This document shows positions 49,726-61,935 of a stretch of DNA of 64,000 bases, in pieces. This DNA is from Phorcus lineatus (Eukaryota > Mollusca > Gastropoda > Trochida > Trochidae): assembly GCA_921293015.1 (NCBI GenBank), contig OV121094.1:39368054-39432053 (forward strand). The letters are read 5' to 3'. Position 1 is the first letter of the stretch; every line of letters starts with the position of its first letter. Both the position numbers and the translations under genes were made by a program. Below the pieces are notes generated by a model that was given only the letters and a program-made list of their open reading frames with translations, searched no databases and had not been told where the DNA came from.

Positions 49726-50925
49726 ACTTTTCACAGAAGGAACATTTTCTAAAATCAGGAAATATTTCAAATAGTTAATTATTAACTATTAATCTTTAAG
49801 AATACAAATATAATCTGGCTTCCATAATTAACCCTTTGGAAAATAACTCACCAATAGTCTAAACACAATTGTCATTGGTCCCTGGTGGTATTGTATCAAT
49901 AACGAGATGAGGTTTCTGTTTAAAGGAGCACAGAGAATGATGTTGGAATCAAATATGTCAAACTGTTAAAAGGTGTATAATATAAAAAAATCAGAATCCT
50001 AATATTTATAAGCTCAGTACAGTGACAATAAATTGGTTAATGTCCCGATCTGTGATCGAAAACCGGACAGTGGCGCACGCCAATGATTCTTACAAAAATT
50101 CTAAAACCTACTCACAGCAGATAAAACGTTGGTTGATAGTGTTGAGTAGGTCATGTAACTAATATACAAGTTAAGTGGACACATAATTTCGCATTCATAA
50201 CATTTATAGGGACATTTTTGGATTATCAGTTAAAGCATGAAAATATCATAATTTTGGCATTTTAGAAATAAAGATCCAATTTTAGGGAGGCGATTTTAAT
50301 TTAACTCAGGTCATAAGATATTTTGGCTCTTACTAACAGCACATAAAAAATCATGAAACATACTCTGTGTAACTTTAAAGAAAAAGGTAATGGTATGATG
50401 AAAACAAATAAGCTGAAAAAGGGTCAACTTTATTCATTGATGCTTCAATTGTTTGCCATTCAATTGCTTTGTGAATATGAACCTAGATTTTCTAAACATT
50501 AAGTAATGTCAGACTTCCTTTACTGTCCACTGTTGTTGAACTCCAACTAAAACAAAAGAATCTAATCTCCCTTGATTATGTTTTTGTCTTGATGTACTCA
50601 AAGTACAAGACTAACTCATCTCCATATTTCTTTAGATTTAAACATTTAATTTGTTACGGTCTATATCGGCTCGAGGGGCCATGTAATATAATTTTACTCT
50701 TCCCCTGGTAACCAAGGTTTTGTGAAAACCATTTTTGATTATATTGTCATTTTGACTTTAAACTGTTGTGATTTATAATCAGAGTTTTTCAAGTGCAATT
50801 TGTGAAGCAATCTACTTGTTAGCCTTCATTCTAAGTGTATTATGCAACTTTTGTTGGGTATGAACGTAGCACTTTTAGCGCAAATGTATGCATGTTGCTA
50901 ATACAAGCTACGCCATTAGACGCTT

Positions 50926-51220
50926 AGAGTTATCTGCCTTTGATTTTCAGACTTGTTTTAGTACTTCAGTAATTTTAACAATTTACAAATTTACTTTGTG
51001 ATAATTCATATCCACAACAAACAAAAAATAGATCTTAACCTTTATAATTCAGTGTTTCTAAATTCAAAATGTTTTGAGTGCTTCAAGATTCATATCTGTT
51101 TTAGTATAGTTTAAATGTGGTTGTGATAAAATTCCATCTTAGAAAACATTGAACAGCTCCGCGATTCGGCTACACATTTGTAAAAGCTGCAATTTTGATT
51201 GATCAAGGGCAGATAACTCT
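50926..51220. mobile_element. Possible small inverted-repeat element
   Basis: 'gagttatctgcctttga' at 50927-50943 matches the reverse complement of 'tcaagggcagataactc' at 51203-51219 with one mismatch. The same motif occurs at the right end of the 10422-13310 element. No target duplication was seen. Confidence 0.45.
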
Positions 51221-54200
51221 GTTGAAGGTGAAGGCAGGAGTTATTCCCCCTGTGGTCTGATGCATAATTACCAGTGCTTGACTTGTGACCCTTTAGGACA
51301 CAGATGTAATTATCAATGTATTTTTAGAACATACATACAAATGGCAGAGCAAAGCTTTGTGTAAATTTGTCTTTTGTGCATTTTTAATAAGAAAATAAAG
51401 TGGATCGTATGACGATAATCAGTGTGCTGTTGTTGATTCTCTTTGAGTGTACAAAATAATTTTTAGTCCTCAATAGCCATAGTGCTTGCAACGGGAGGCA
51501 GGACAGCTTCAGTTCCAGGAATAATGGAAGGGAGGTTCACTCTCGGTGGATTTTTTTTTCTTTCAAATTTCCAGGAGGGCCACCAGGATTAACCATTGCA
51601 GGAGTTCCCAAACTTGCTGAATATCCTTTCAAACACAACTGAGAACCTGTTTTAGACAGTTTGAGAAGCGATGATAATGTATAAGTTCTAGTCTTAACTA
51701 AGCTAGACAAATATTTATGCATGCCAGGAAAATGTTTTATCCCCTATAGAAATCTTTCTTATAAAGTTTTAATAAGTTTCAAAACGTTGCCTGATTCCTA
51801 TCCTTCAATATTGGATTTCAAACAACAGTACTCCTATCCACTTACATAGATATTGCCTCACCAGGTCATTTCACAAAAGTTACATGGAATTCTACTCAAT
51901 AAAAACCAAAATAACATTTACTGACACATGCGATTGACGATTAACTGTAACCGACAGGAGGTACGCATCTACTGACTTTCCACTGCCTGTTTTACTCCAA
52001 CCCTGGACATATTCAAATGAGGTTTAGTGTATGACTTGACTATTTCTAATACCTGGACATCCTCAAAAAAACACACACAAGAAAGCAAAGTTTAAAAACC
52101 TTGACAAAACACCAAAACATATATATAACATTTTTCATATGCTTTTAACAACTTCAGTCAGGCTTATAGTGCTTTCAACAAACTGTCAAACTTCAAAATT
52201 TGCCTTGATCAGAAAATGACTTCAACTTCAGAAGATTATAACAGTGTAGGTGGAAGCAGCAAAGATTAGAACATCATTACCTGTGACTTCACATTGTAAA
52301 CCACACTCAACATCACAATAGCAGTGCAGTTTCAAATAAGAATTATAAACATTACATAGTGCTTCATGTTCAATAACACTACCTTGAAATATTCTGAGGC
52401 AAGGGTCATCCAAGAGATCTTGCCCAAAGCCTTCACTTCACAAAGGCAGATGAAGGAATTTGCTAGGGTTCACACTCTTTGACTCGGAACCGAACGTAAG
52501 CAAACATGTTTAGTAAATTTCCTGTCCTGAGAGGATGAGTTGATGTAAAGCAAGACTAATAACGCTTCCACTCTCAAGAAATCAGACACAAATGCATTAT
52601 GGATTTTTTTGTTGGCCTCTGTGTGTGTGAAAGCATTACAAGGCAGAAAACAGCACAATTTGAAGCATTCGTATAATACAGATCACGCTCTAGCTACAGT
52701 TGCTTCGCCAAAATAGGCTCTTTGATATCCTGATAAAATAGTTTTCTTAATAATAGCTCGATAATTTCATTATTTTTTTCACCGATTTCGCTCAAATTTG
52801 AAATATATATTTCTCTCGGCATATGAAATAGATACATGAGTGCAAACCTTTAGATATGTCATTGGTTATGTCAAATCGGCGATTCGAACCTCTGATAACT
52901 TGTTTCTGTCTTGATTGGTTCTTTTGCTTTTGATAGATCGATCTAGATTAAGTTTTAAAATATTTGTGGTAAGTCAAAAATTAGGAAATCAAACTATACG
53001 TACAGTTTTGAGTAAAACTAGCTCCGCATTTTCGGGATATAAATTGCTATCCTGATGCGGTAACTGTCACAAAAACAAAAATTAATCCATATACGATTTA
53101 AAGAAACGTGCTGTTTACCTTATATAGATTTTATCACTTTTTAATTCACTCAAAATGTATGCAATACTTTGTGTTTTGAGCGTAACACTTCCTAAGGTAT
53201 TTTAGTTCTTTGTACCATAATCATGTTATCAAGATAGGAATAAATAATTTGCCGTTGCGTATGCTTCATTTTCAAATCCTCGTAACCTTGTCTTAATTAT
53301 CCATTGTATGACCATAGTTCTTGCCAAAAGAAGTTCATTCTAAATTTTAGGATGAATCTTTTTTCAAATAGACATACACACACGCAAACCACAAGAAATT
53401 TCGGACATATTTTTTTCCAAAATCATAACCCACTTCTTGCCTTTAGACATATTTTCGCCATAGCTTGAAATAAACAATTTTAAATAAAAAACAACCACAG
53501 CGAGGGCAAGCTGAAGTGTATGAAAAGGATCGTTTTCGAAAACAGCTCGAATAATAAAAGTGCTTCCTACTTTGAGTACGCTCATGTTTTGCGGTTTGCG
53601 TTTTTTATTGATTGAAACACACATAAAATCTTACAGTTCGTCCTGTACGCCCGTTCGTTTGTTATACAGACAGATAAGCTAACATCGTAGAATTTAGTGG
53701 AATCGAACATATTAAATAATGCGTACTTAGAGGAAGAAACGGTCCACACTAAAACACTTATCCACACCGTTACCTCTAGCAGTAGCTTTCCTTTGATGTC
53801 GTTGTAAATTTTATTTTGTTTCAGTAGTAATAAAAACTATTTGAAATTGAAACTATGCAAAACCAAAATCAAGGATAAGTTTATTTTTGATAGACCGATA
53901 GTGAGACTTATTTTAAAATGGAATGAAATACATTATCATCCGACTGACTAAGGTGATAATGCTTTGCTGTGTCATGATTTACGACGTGTGGTGTCACCTG
54001 TCGAACTAATCTACCCGACACTCGGAAACAATCTGTGATTTATCTAAGAAAATAGCATGGGTTGTGTCCCTCCGGCATTTGCCTTAAGGTTTTTCCTCGT
54101 TAACTTTTAATCTGAATAGTGAATAGGATTATTATAAATGTAGGTAAGAATAAACATAGACCATTTTTTTTTTTTGTAATCTTCTTTTTAAAAACAAAAA

Positions 54201-54768
54201 CATTTTAATATGTTGTCAACATGTACAGGAAAATGTACGCGAATATACTAATTTTATTGTTAATCTTTGACAGCGAATTCAGCAGAAATGCAGTTAAAAT
54301 GCATCGAACAAGAATCACTTTTGAAATAAAAGAATTAAAGTAAAGCACATTTTGAATAAACATCTAAACTGCACATACACGATATTTGCGAGTACATGCG
54401 GTTTCCTTCATCAGGCGATAAGGAGTACATTCATTCCTAACTAATGTTTATGTTGAATTACGTTTATGATAAAGAAATTATAATCACCATTTTTTGGTCT
54501 TCTTGTTTATCAATTGCTAAAGTCTTTCGAAAACTTGATCCAGAGAATTACATACAATCTTGGATACAAACGTGACATCATTTTGTAAAGAGACAACTTT
54601 TGAATTGCCTAAGGCTTTATTTAAGGATTTCAAATTTATACTGAAAATACCATCATAAAAGAGAATTAATAACGGTTTATGACACGTCCATTCGAAACTC
54701 GCTTCGGGGCATTTAGAATGAATTTAATTTAGCGGGCACCCCTTTCGGTGATCAGTTACTTCCCTTTA
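51221..54768. other. Intergenic region upstream of SSR3
   Basis: No gene can be supported. Apart from the weak exon-like frame ending at 52281 (-), the frames at 51537-51722, 52470-52658, 53364-53624 and 53582-53767 lack family motifs. Confidence 0.4.
52281..52437 (-). CDS. Weak candidate exon, Cys-rich segment
   Basis: On the minus strand an open frame ends at a good donor, 'cacag|gtaatg', after 52281. The residues include DDPCLRIFQGSVIEHEALC and LHCYCDVECGLQCEVTG, with six Cys in a short span. The upstream acceptor is not convincing and no family is recognised. Confidence 0.2.
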
Positions 54769-54780
54769 GTGACGCGTCAC
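54769..54780. promoter_or_regulatory. Palindromic bZIP-like site upstream of SSR3
   Basis: 'gtgacgcgtcac' is a perfect 12-bp palindrome ending 35 bp before the SSR3 start codon. It holds two inverted TGACG half-sites, the half-site of CREB/ATF-type bZIP factors, separated as in a spaced CRE. Binding is inferred. Confidence 0.4.
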
Positions 54781-54815
54781 AAAGTTCACTTCCGACCTCT
54801 CGTTCAGTCGACAAA

Positions 54816-54948
54816 ATGGCAGGTGGCAAGACAGCAAAGTTATCACGTGAAGAAGAGCTCTTGCTCCAAGATTTCAGCAGAAATGTTTCCACGAAATCGT
54901 CAGCTCTGTTCTACGGAAATGCCTTGATCGTTTCAGCTATTCCGATCT
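54816..54948 (+). CDS. SSR3: SSR3 exon 1
   Basis: Encodes the N-terminus from [10 protein letters not shown] to SAIPI plus the first base of a Trp codon; donor 'gtgagt'. It contains the conserved cytosolic LLLQDFSRN segment and the first half of transmembrane segment 1. The 5' UTR upstream is pyrimidine-rich and CpG-containing. Confidence 0.96.
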
Positions 54949-57900
54949 GTGAGTAGATTTGCAATTTCGTCAGTAATGAACACAGCACGTGCCACGTTGA
55001 CACCGGCTGTTTTCCACTCTTGAGAAACCCCCTTCCCTATTTCAAGATCCCCCGACTGGGTACATCTGTAGACATTTTAAACTCCAACTATTTATCACCC
55101 AGAGATTTGTGACACTAATTGAAAAATCTGATTTGAGCCACCAAGAGATAATCAGGAAAATAAATGAGTCGTATATGAATATATTTTTCACTTTCCTGAA
55201 TAATGTAAACTTTAAGAAATTCAGTGAAAGTCTTTTGAATTTCATTCACTATTTTTACGTTAATTGAAGAACGAAATTATTTATATGAATGCCATGATCT
55301 ATTAGCATAAGCGATAATTTCCAGTGATCACTCATGTGTTTTGTTGAAACTTTGTTCAGAGTGCCATGCAGCAGCAAACTTTAAAAAATGATTGAGAGAT
55401 GTTTCTATCAAAGTCATTCTAATGCACAAATAGAAAAGTATACATACCTGTCCATTTAACATATAACAGTACACAAGGTGAGACTTTTGATTCTGCTTTA
55501 TGACTGGAAATGGAAGCTGGGATGATTCTATGAATTTTACAAGACCTTATTCAGCCAGATAACAAGTTTGACCATTTCCAGTCATGGAGCAGAACAGAAT
55601 ATGTCACAGAACTGAACATGTCGCACCTTGTTTATAGACCTAGGCATCATCATCTATTTTATTTATCTATATTCAGCGCCTGAAACAGAACAATAATCAT
55701 CTGTCAGAATCTTTAACATTGTCACAGCAAGTCCAGTATTTTGAAAACTGCCCACCTTTTTGGCTTGATGTTCCTTAAAAATTTGAGAAGTAGAATACAT
55801 TTAACATTGAGAGGTGTCCCATCTGTTTAGAATTTGCCAAAATGACCCCTTGATTTGATCACCAAGGAACACCAATGCAAGTCTATCCACATTGACCATT
55901 GAATGAAGATATTTTGTTGACTGCTATTTTAAGTGTATTCCTCTTTCAGGGTTGTACTGGAGAATACACCAAATGGATCTCTACCAGTCAGGAATCCTGT
56001 TCGCTGCCATGACGATACTCAGTACATACTTTGTAGCCTTCGCATACAAAAATGTCAAGTTTGTTTTAAAACATAAGTAAGTAATAGTTAAATATCCTGC
56101 ATTGTATTTAGTTGTTAAACTTTTACCTGCTATCTCTATAGCATATTGCTTGATGTTGATATTTTTCTCATTTTAATCTTGTAATTGATCCTCTTTATAA
56201 AGTTAGCCAAATGTTTAATTAAAGATAAATGTTATGTTAATGATAATCTGTCTTCAATAATGATCAGTTTTCACCGCAAACCATAGCCACAATAGTGTTG
56301 CGGGCTTTCTCGCTGCAATAATACTAGCAGCCGCGATATAAATGAAATAATCTTGAAAGTGGCGTTAAACACCAATTCACCTCACCTCACCTCAGTAATG
56401 ATCACTAATAATATTGCCTTTTATTAAAAGTGGAATAGCAATTAAGCAAATTAGTCTTAAATCTAAGGTTTGATGTAGATCTGGTAGAACATATCGTTTC
56501 TGGTTACTAATGTATGTTCACCGGGCTATTGATACACGCCTCTACCATTCCTTTTACACTTGTGCTACACCTCTCTCACAACTAATTACAAGTTGTCCCT
56601 CATCCTATGTGTACATTGCGATGTCACTATGTTCAATTAGCTGCTGGTAAATATGAAGCGTTTTAGGACAGGTTTGCAATATGTTCAGTTTGCGCTGTCT
56701 CGTAGATATAATACCATTACCACTTGTTGGTCAACAACTTTCATAAATCATGATGACTGCCATTGATTGACAACTGAGCAGTTTGAGCGTGAATCTGTCA
56801 CTCGCACCTTCGCACTGTGGACTTTGCAACCAAAACGTAGGAGGAACTTGATAGTCAACTTGGAAAATGCACTCAGCTCAAAAGCTTAGAAGTATGCAAG
56901 TGGTTGTATTGATAGTATAATAGTTGAGTCAAGAACGAAGGTGAAATGAGTTGAAAGCTACTTGCTATGATTTATTTGTGAGATGTTTTTTGGCATTCAT
57001 GTTGCGTTTTGATTGAATTTTGTTATTATTGAAAATGCAGACCAGAGGCCCTGAGAAAGCAAATGTAGTTGAACAGGTTTATTATATGTGTTAATTATAC
57101 AGCGATGAGAGGATAGTTTATTTTATTAAGTGGCCCGACCAAATAATGAAAAAATAATTCAGAAGTCTGTCCTTGTCTGGTTCCAGAGTTGCTTTGAAAA
57201 GAGAAGAAGCAGTATCCCGCGAGCTGATGAAGAAACTTGCTGATGACAAGAAGATGACAAAGAAAGAAAAAGATGAGAGGTGAGAAAAACTAACATTCAA
57301 AACCTTCTTCAGGTTTATCAAATATGTCCTGGTTTTATAAGTCATTTTGAATGCATTGAATATTGCAACCTCTTTCCTGGTTTAAAAATATCAAAATTTT
57401 GGGGGTTTTTTTTATCAAGACAAAAAAAACATTCTCGTAAATATGAAAACTATGTGGTTTGGAAACCTAAAATTTCTACAGCTATATTTAGAGCTTTGAC
57501 GATGTATATCGTATGGAGGATCATGATACATAATCTGACAATATATGTATGGTGATATGTATCGTTGACTTTAAAATTGTTTATTTTTCCTTAAACTCAT
57601 GGTGCTTGTCGAAAGAAAATCTTTCTTATCAAAAACCTGTGAAAATAGTGTATCATGACGGTATCGTTAAGAATTGTATCGTGATGAAATATCTTGTTAC
57701 TTATCTTATCATGAGGTGTATGTATCGTCACACCTCTTGCTGTATTACCTTTTGCTTGAGTCTTGGGCGTAAGAGTTGCAACGCATGAAACTAAAAGAGT
57801 CTCTTATGCTAAAGACTATTTCCTAAATGTTTGCTGAAATGGGTATTGATGCTCATGGAGAAATCTTACACTTTTGTCTTTGAATAACTGTGTGAAAATT

Positions 57901-59220
57901 AACTGGAGAAATTTGCAATTTATTCACAGCATTTAAACATTGAAATTTTGAATGTTTCGGTCTGATTCTGAATTTCTTAATGGTTGTAAATCATTGTTAA
58001 TCCAGGATCCTATGGAAGAAGAATGAAGTAGCAGACTACGAGGCAACGACTTTTTCCATCTTCTACAACAACGCCCTCTACCTAGTGCTGTTGATCGTGG
58101 TCTCGTTCTACGCACTGAAGAACTTCAACCCATCGGTGTATCCTTGACAAAGAAAGAGTTGCTCTCGAGAGGGCTAGGGTGTATTGCTTTGATGAAGATG
58201 GTTTTATGCTTTTCTTAAACTGTCTCTGAGCAGAAATACTGTTCGAACAAAACAAACATGTCATAGGGGGCAACTTTCACCGTAAGGCATAACTTGCATC
58301 AGTCCTATCACTGACTTATTTAATCCTTGCTGCATTTCTCAATTTTCTGTGCCTCTTTTTAGGGCTACTGCAGCTGAGCATAATAATTCAATCAGAAAAC
58401 TTCTCAAGGTTCCATAAGAACAAAAGAGGGTTAAGTGCAAAAGAGGGTTTTGCACTCTAACCACAAAGTTTGCCACTAAGCAGCAAGGCTCTAATGAGTC
58501 AGTGATGAAGACTGATGCAAGTTAAACCTTGAAGGGGAAGTTTTAGGCTTCACTGTTTGGATATACTTGAAATAAGTTTTTGTTTCCCTCTTCCCAAGGT
58601 TTGACCGCAGCCACAAGTAGCACACATTCTGACAACAGTTTAGTGCAGACAAAACCTTGTCAGTAGTGGAATCACAACATCATGTTTTAAAGAATGATGG
58701 TGGCGATCAAGTTAATGAATGATTTACAGGAGGTACTTGCCCCTAGCTTCTGATACTGAATGCTATTGCCAATACGATTGGAGAGCTGAGTTTACGTTAG
58801 AATGTGCGTGACATGTGGCTGCCTTCAGACCATGTCTAGAGGAAAGCCCTAGACAAATGAGTTTGAATCTAGATAAAGTAAATAGTTTGAAGCTTTTATT
58901 CCTCGGAACATGGCCAATTTTGATAAGCACTATACAAAACAAGTTTGAATCTTGATAAAGTAAATATTTTTAAACTTTTATTCTTTGAAACACAGGCACT
59001 TTAGAAGTTACAGATTCCGTTTCAGTTGGAATGTTAATTTGACTAAAATGGAGAGGAATATTACACCCTTAGATTTTGACATTTTATTTTTATCAAAACA
59101 ATTGAGTTGAATTGAGTTCATATTTCAGCTATTTCTCCTTAACTCTCTCCCAGGAACTATGTTGTGTCTGTAGGAGCGTCAGCCGGTCTTCTAGCTCTGT
59201 TTTCTACCAGCACCAAGTGA
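54816..59220 (+). CDS. SSR3: Translocon-associated protein subunit gamma (TRAP-gamma), complete gene
   Basis: Five exons: 54816-54948, 55950-56076, 57187-57279, 58006-58137 and 59154-59220. They join to 552 bp, 183 residues plus TGA, close to the about 185-residue vertebrate protein. SSR3 is a subunit of the TRAP complex in the ER membrane, which sits beside the Sec61 channel and assists insertion of nascent chains. Diagnostic segments are [18 protein letters not shown] near the N-terminus, [35 protein letters not shown] and LKNFNPSV. Four hydrophobic segments lie at about residues 30-50, 55-78, 138-155 and 163-182, with a basic, charged cytosolic loop (about 88-130). All introns are GT...AG and phases agree throughout. 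The start has a good context, 'acaaaatgg'. Confidence 0.97.
55950..56076 (+). CDS. SSR3: SSR3 exon 2
   Basis: Acceptor 'cctctttcag', donor 'gtaagt'. Encodes [15 protein letters not shown] and the second membrane segment through KFVLKH plus two bases of Lys. Confidence 0.96.
56267..56395 (+). mobile_element. (cacct)n-tailed SINE in SSR3 intron 2
   Basis: The body contains 'catagccacaatagtgttgc' and 'gcgttaaacacc' and ends in 'cacctcacctcacctcag'. It is flanked by the same 9-mer, 'taatgatca', at 56258-56266 and 56396-56404, a retroposition target duplication. It shares its middle with the copy at 60868-61023 but lacks that copy's 5' part, so it is 5'-truncated. Confidence 0.85.
57187..57279 (+). 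CDS. SSR3: SSR3 exon 3
   Basis: Acceptor 'tggttccag', donor 'gtgaga'. Encodes the basic cytosolic loop [16 protein letters not shown] through KEKDE. No ambiguity in phase. Confidence 0.96.
57489..57738. mobile_element. hAT-like MITE (250 bp) in SSR3 intron 3
   Basis: The left end 'tagagctttgacgatgtata' and the reverse-complemented right end 'aagaggtgtgacgatacata' are imperfect terminal repeats. The flanking 8-mers are 'gctatatt' (57481-57488) and 'gctgtatt' (57739-57746), one mismatch. Internal 'gtatcgtgat' motifs recur. The frames 57280-57555 and 57549-57788 overlap it and are not genes. Confidence 0.72.
58006..58137 (+). CDS. SSR3: SSR3 exon 4
   Basis: Acceptor 'gttaatccag', donor 'gtatcc'. 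Encodes [16 protein letters not shown] and the third membrane segment to NPS plus two bases of Val. The donor is chosen one GT downstream of an alternative because only this one keeps the frame into NYVVSV. Minus-strand frames 57933-58115 and 58082-58273 are shadows. Confidence 0.95.
59154..59220 (+). CDS. SSR3: SSR3 exon 5
   Basis: Acceptor 'ctctcccag'. Encodes [20 protein letters not shown] followed by Lys and TGA, the last membrane segment and C-terminus. Confidence 0.96.
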
Positions 59221-59242
59221 AGGCTCAACAACAAACATTGAT

Positions 59243-59288
59243 AATAAATTTTCATGAATCATTATTAAGGTATCAAAGTCAAAATAAA
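59243..59288 (+). terminator. SSR3: SSR3 polyadenylation signals
   Basis: AATAAA occurs at 59243-59248 and again at 59283-59288, 23 and 63 bp after the SSR3 stop codon. They imply a very short 3' UTR. Which one is used cannot be told from sequence. Confidence 0.65.
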
Positions 59289-60867
59289 ACATTTTTCTCT
59301 TTTAACAAATTTGTATGTTTTTTATGTGGAATTAGTCCTTCCATTCTATTAATGTGGTTTCCATCTCAATACCATTATGCTAAATTTTCATTTTTCCTTT
59401 GGACCAAAGTAAAATAATGCAGAGTGTACAAGAAAAAACATGTGCCGTTCTGTAAAAACCCAAAATGTCAATCTTGCTTATAAGTCTTTCAAACTTTCCA
59501 ATCCAACAAGACCTGAAGCCAACCCCCGTCATCAGGAGTGAAAATACCTCTGCAGCATTGAATAATTGGAAAATAATTTGAAAGGATTGATCAAAACATA
59601 AGCCAGGACTGAGTTTCGAAGATCTAAGTGATCATAAGTAAAGCCAGTTGGTTTTGTTTGGGTCAGTTGCAAGTAAGATATCATGCCCATCTTGTTTGAG
59701 TTTGACAATAATAATGTCCACACATTAGAGACCATGTCAAATTTTAAAGCGGTCTTGTTCTTTAAAGAATTTATCTCTACTGCCAATGAAAACTGCTGAT
59801 TCAAAATAAGATATACGTTCCATCTAGGATATTCTCTATGTTACATTTATCATTATCTGCAAAAGTAAAATTATTAAATCTGGGGGTAAAGACCCTTGCA
59901 GGATTTGAAGCCACACCCTTAGTCAGGTAACACTCCCGAGCACCAACAAGACAAAAGCTTTCCTCAAATCACCTAGACTCTGGGGTTTAAAAGATGCAAG
60001 GGCTCTTCCCCATAAGGAACAAGATTTTATACTATCGCAGAAACTGTGGTCCCAAATATATATACTAAAGTGAAGGTCATACTTAATTTCAGATCGAATA
60101 CTCAATTGAACTGTCACCATTTTCAATATCAAGTTATTTAGTTGATATAACGATCAATATGATGTGTAAATACTGAACATAAGAGTTGTCTTGAACGTTT
60201 AAGAATATGATGTTTCTTATTCAAAAGATGGACGCCAATAGTGTAATCTGCAGTGTGGAACTTACTGATGTAGTACTAAAATTTAAAAATTCTTAGTCTT
60301 CAGAATTATATTGGTCAACTTTGACAGATTCTTGACAATTTCACTTGTGAAATTCACATAGTCTTGCATGTTAACTTACTGTTGCAAGAATGATTTTTAA
60401 CATTTTTTTTTTTGGCTGGAATGCTATTTAGAGTTATCAGTAAGATTAGAAGTCATCTCTGCTACAATCATTTAATTTCCATTTAAAAATCAGATGATCA
60501 TGAAGAAAACTAGAGCTATTTAAACTTGGCACATACTTCAAAATAAGGTAAAGTTGTCAGTTGTCTATATGTGGTTTTGGGACAGAACTTACTCAGCTGT
60601 CATTGCAAAACTATTCTACTGAAAAATTAAAGACAATTATGCACTCGTAGCTGAGACGATTTCGCAACTGTATTTGAAAAGTGAAAATAAAATGATTCCA
60701 TCTCAAAGTAGAATTATTCTATCAGTATGTAATTAATATATAAGTCTGCTGTGGAGTGTTGACTCACTCGGCCGGAAGTGTAGCTCATCCCATAAATGTC
60801 CAGCAACAGGAGCACCTAGTTGCCTCTTTGCGTTAATTACTAAACTCTGAAATCTTTTCAGTGAAAT
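59289..60867. other. Intergenic region downstream of SSR3
   Basis: No gene recognised. The minus-strand frames 59532-59804 and 59923-60132 have no domain motif. The DNA is AT-rich and featureless at this scale. Confidence 0.4.
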
Positions 60868-61023
60868 CTGATGAGCAAGCAACTTCTCCCACATGGCCTA
60901 TGGTTTGCTAGTTCGAGCCATGGTCGCAGGTTTCACCCCAATGCATAGCCACAATGGTGTTGCGGGCTTTCTCCCTGCAATAATTCTGGCGGCGTTAATC
61001 CTGAAATCAACTCACCTCACCTA
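60868..61023 (+). mobile_element. (cacct)n-tailed SINE
   Basis: Shares 'catagccacaatggtgttgc' and 'gggctttct...ctgcaataat' with the copy at 56267-56395, then 'ggcggcgttaa' and a 'cacctcacctac' tail. The upstream part contains a B-box-like 'tagttcgagcc', suggesting a tRNA-related head. The left border is uncertain. Confidence 0.7.
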
Positions 61024-61179
61024 CAAGGGATATCACCGCCCAGTCCCATATACATAATATATTGAACAACGATTATGAAGGTTTATTCTTAAATCAACAG
61101 TTAGCATCTGTTTTTAGTTGAAAATGTTACAACTATAAAAAAATTAATACCGTCTACACAAGATGCTTACTAGAATCCA

Positions 61180-61935
61180 TTGCTTGGCATTGAAGCAGAT
61201 TTGTAAATTGTTTCCAAAGAATTAGCCATTAACAATACGAGTTGGGGAAATGTATTTGCATAGCTTAATACAACTTGGTTCCTCTTATTGAATAAAAGGG
61301 ATTGTCTTTCAATTGGTAACATTTCTTTCCGTGAGATCTTTTCTTTTCCCTCAGAAAACATGCACTTTTGTGAAAGAAATTAAGTGCAATTCAAATTCAT
61401 AAAAAAATAATGTAAAAAGTTTTTGTTAATATGCTTTTGACTTATACAAAAACCAAGTTGTTCCATTCCTTTGTTTAAAGTCATGGAAACAGATTTGTAA
61501 ATTGCTTCCAAGGAATCAGCCAAAAACATTATTATGAATAATAAAGACGCATCTACACCCTATGATTGATCAATATTATCAATATTCATTGATCTCATTT
61601 TTATAACTTTCGAGTTTTGGAACAAAAACTAAATTCCATGATGTGTCCATGGGCACAGCCAAAAAACGATTTCCCGGAGTTGGAAACTCCAAAAGACAAA
61701 GATTCACGTGGTGATTGTTTCCAAATCAAAGTTCCAAAAATGGTTTTTGAGTTCAGGTCAAGAACAAACGTCCATGATAATGTTTCATGGAAACGGCCAA
61801 AAATAAAGATCACAAGAAGTTAAAATACGGCAGAAGGTTCCACTGTCCATTGCACGCAGTTTCAATTAGCTTTGCAAAATGGTTTTTGAATTATGGCCAA
61901 AGAACAATGATATAAATTGTGTTTCCAACGAAACC
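61180..61935. repeat. Old degenerate repeat block, about 140-bp spacing
   Basis: 'cagatttgtaaattg' plus 'ttccaa' and 'cagcc' occurs near 61196 and 61492. Diverged 'catggaaac.gccaaaaa' blocks lie near 61650, 61790 and 61920. They resemble, in reverse complement, the 173-bp units at 41120-41700 ('ctcaaaaaccatt' and a GGAAAC palindrome half). The frame 61617-61823 is a by-product. Confidence 0.4.

Larger units (their letters stand above)
46820..50925. other. Non-coding stretch with minor repeats
   Basis: A degenerate array built on 'ggtcgtaactacg' occupies about 48590-48835. 'gcttgaaaagcagct' recurs loosely at 49050-49215. No gene is visible; the 48410-48592 frame is unsupported. Confidence 0.4.

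Noticed and set aside
57280-57788. Two plus-strand frames in SSR3 intron 3
   Set aside because: They overlap the hAT-like element and have no motif; the first merely reads on from the exon 3 donor.
61617-61823. 68-residue protein MEQKLNSMMCPW...
   Set aside because: It lies in an old repeat block, overlaps a minus-strand frame of similar length and has no recognised motif.
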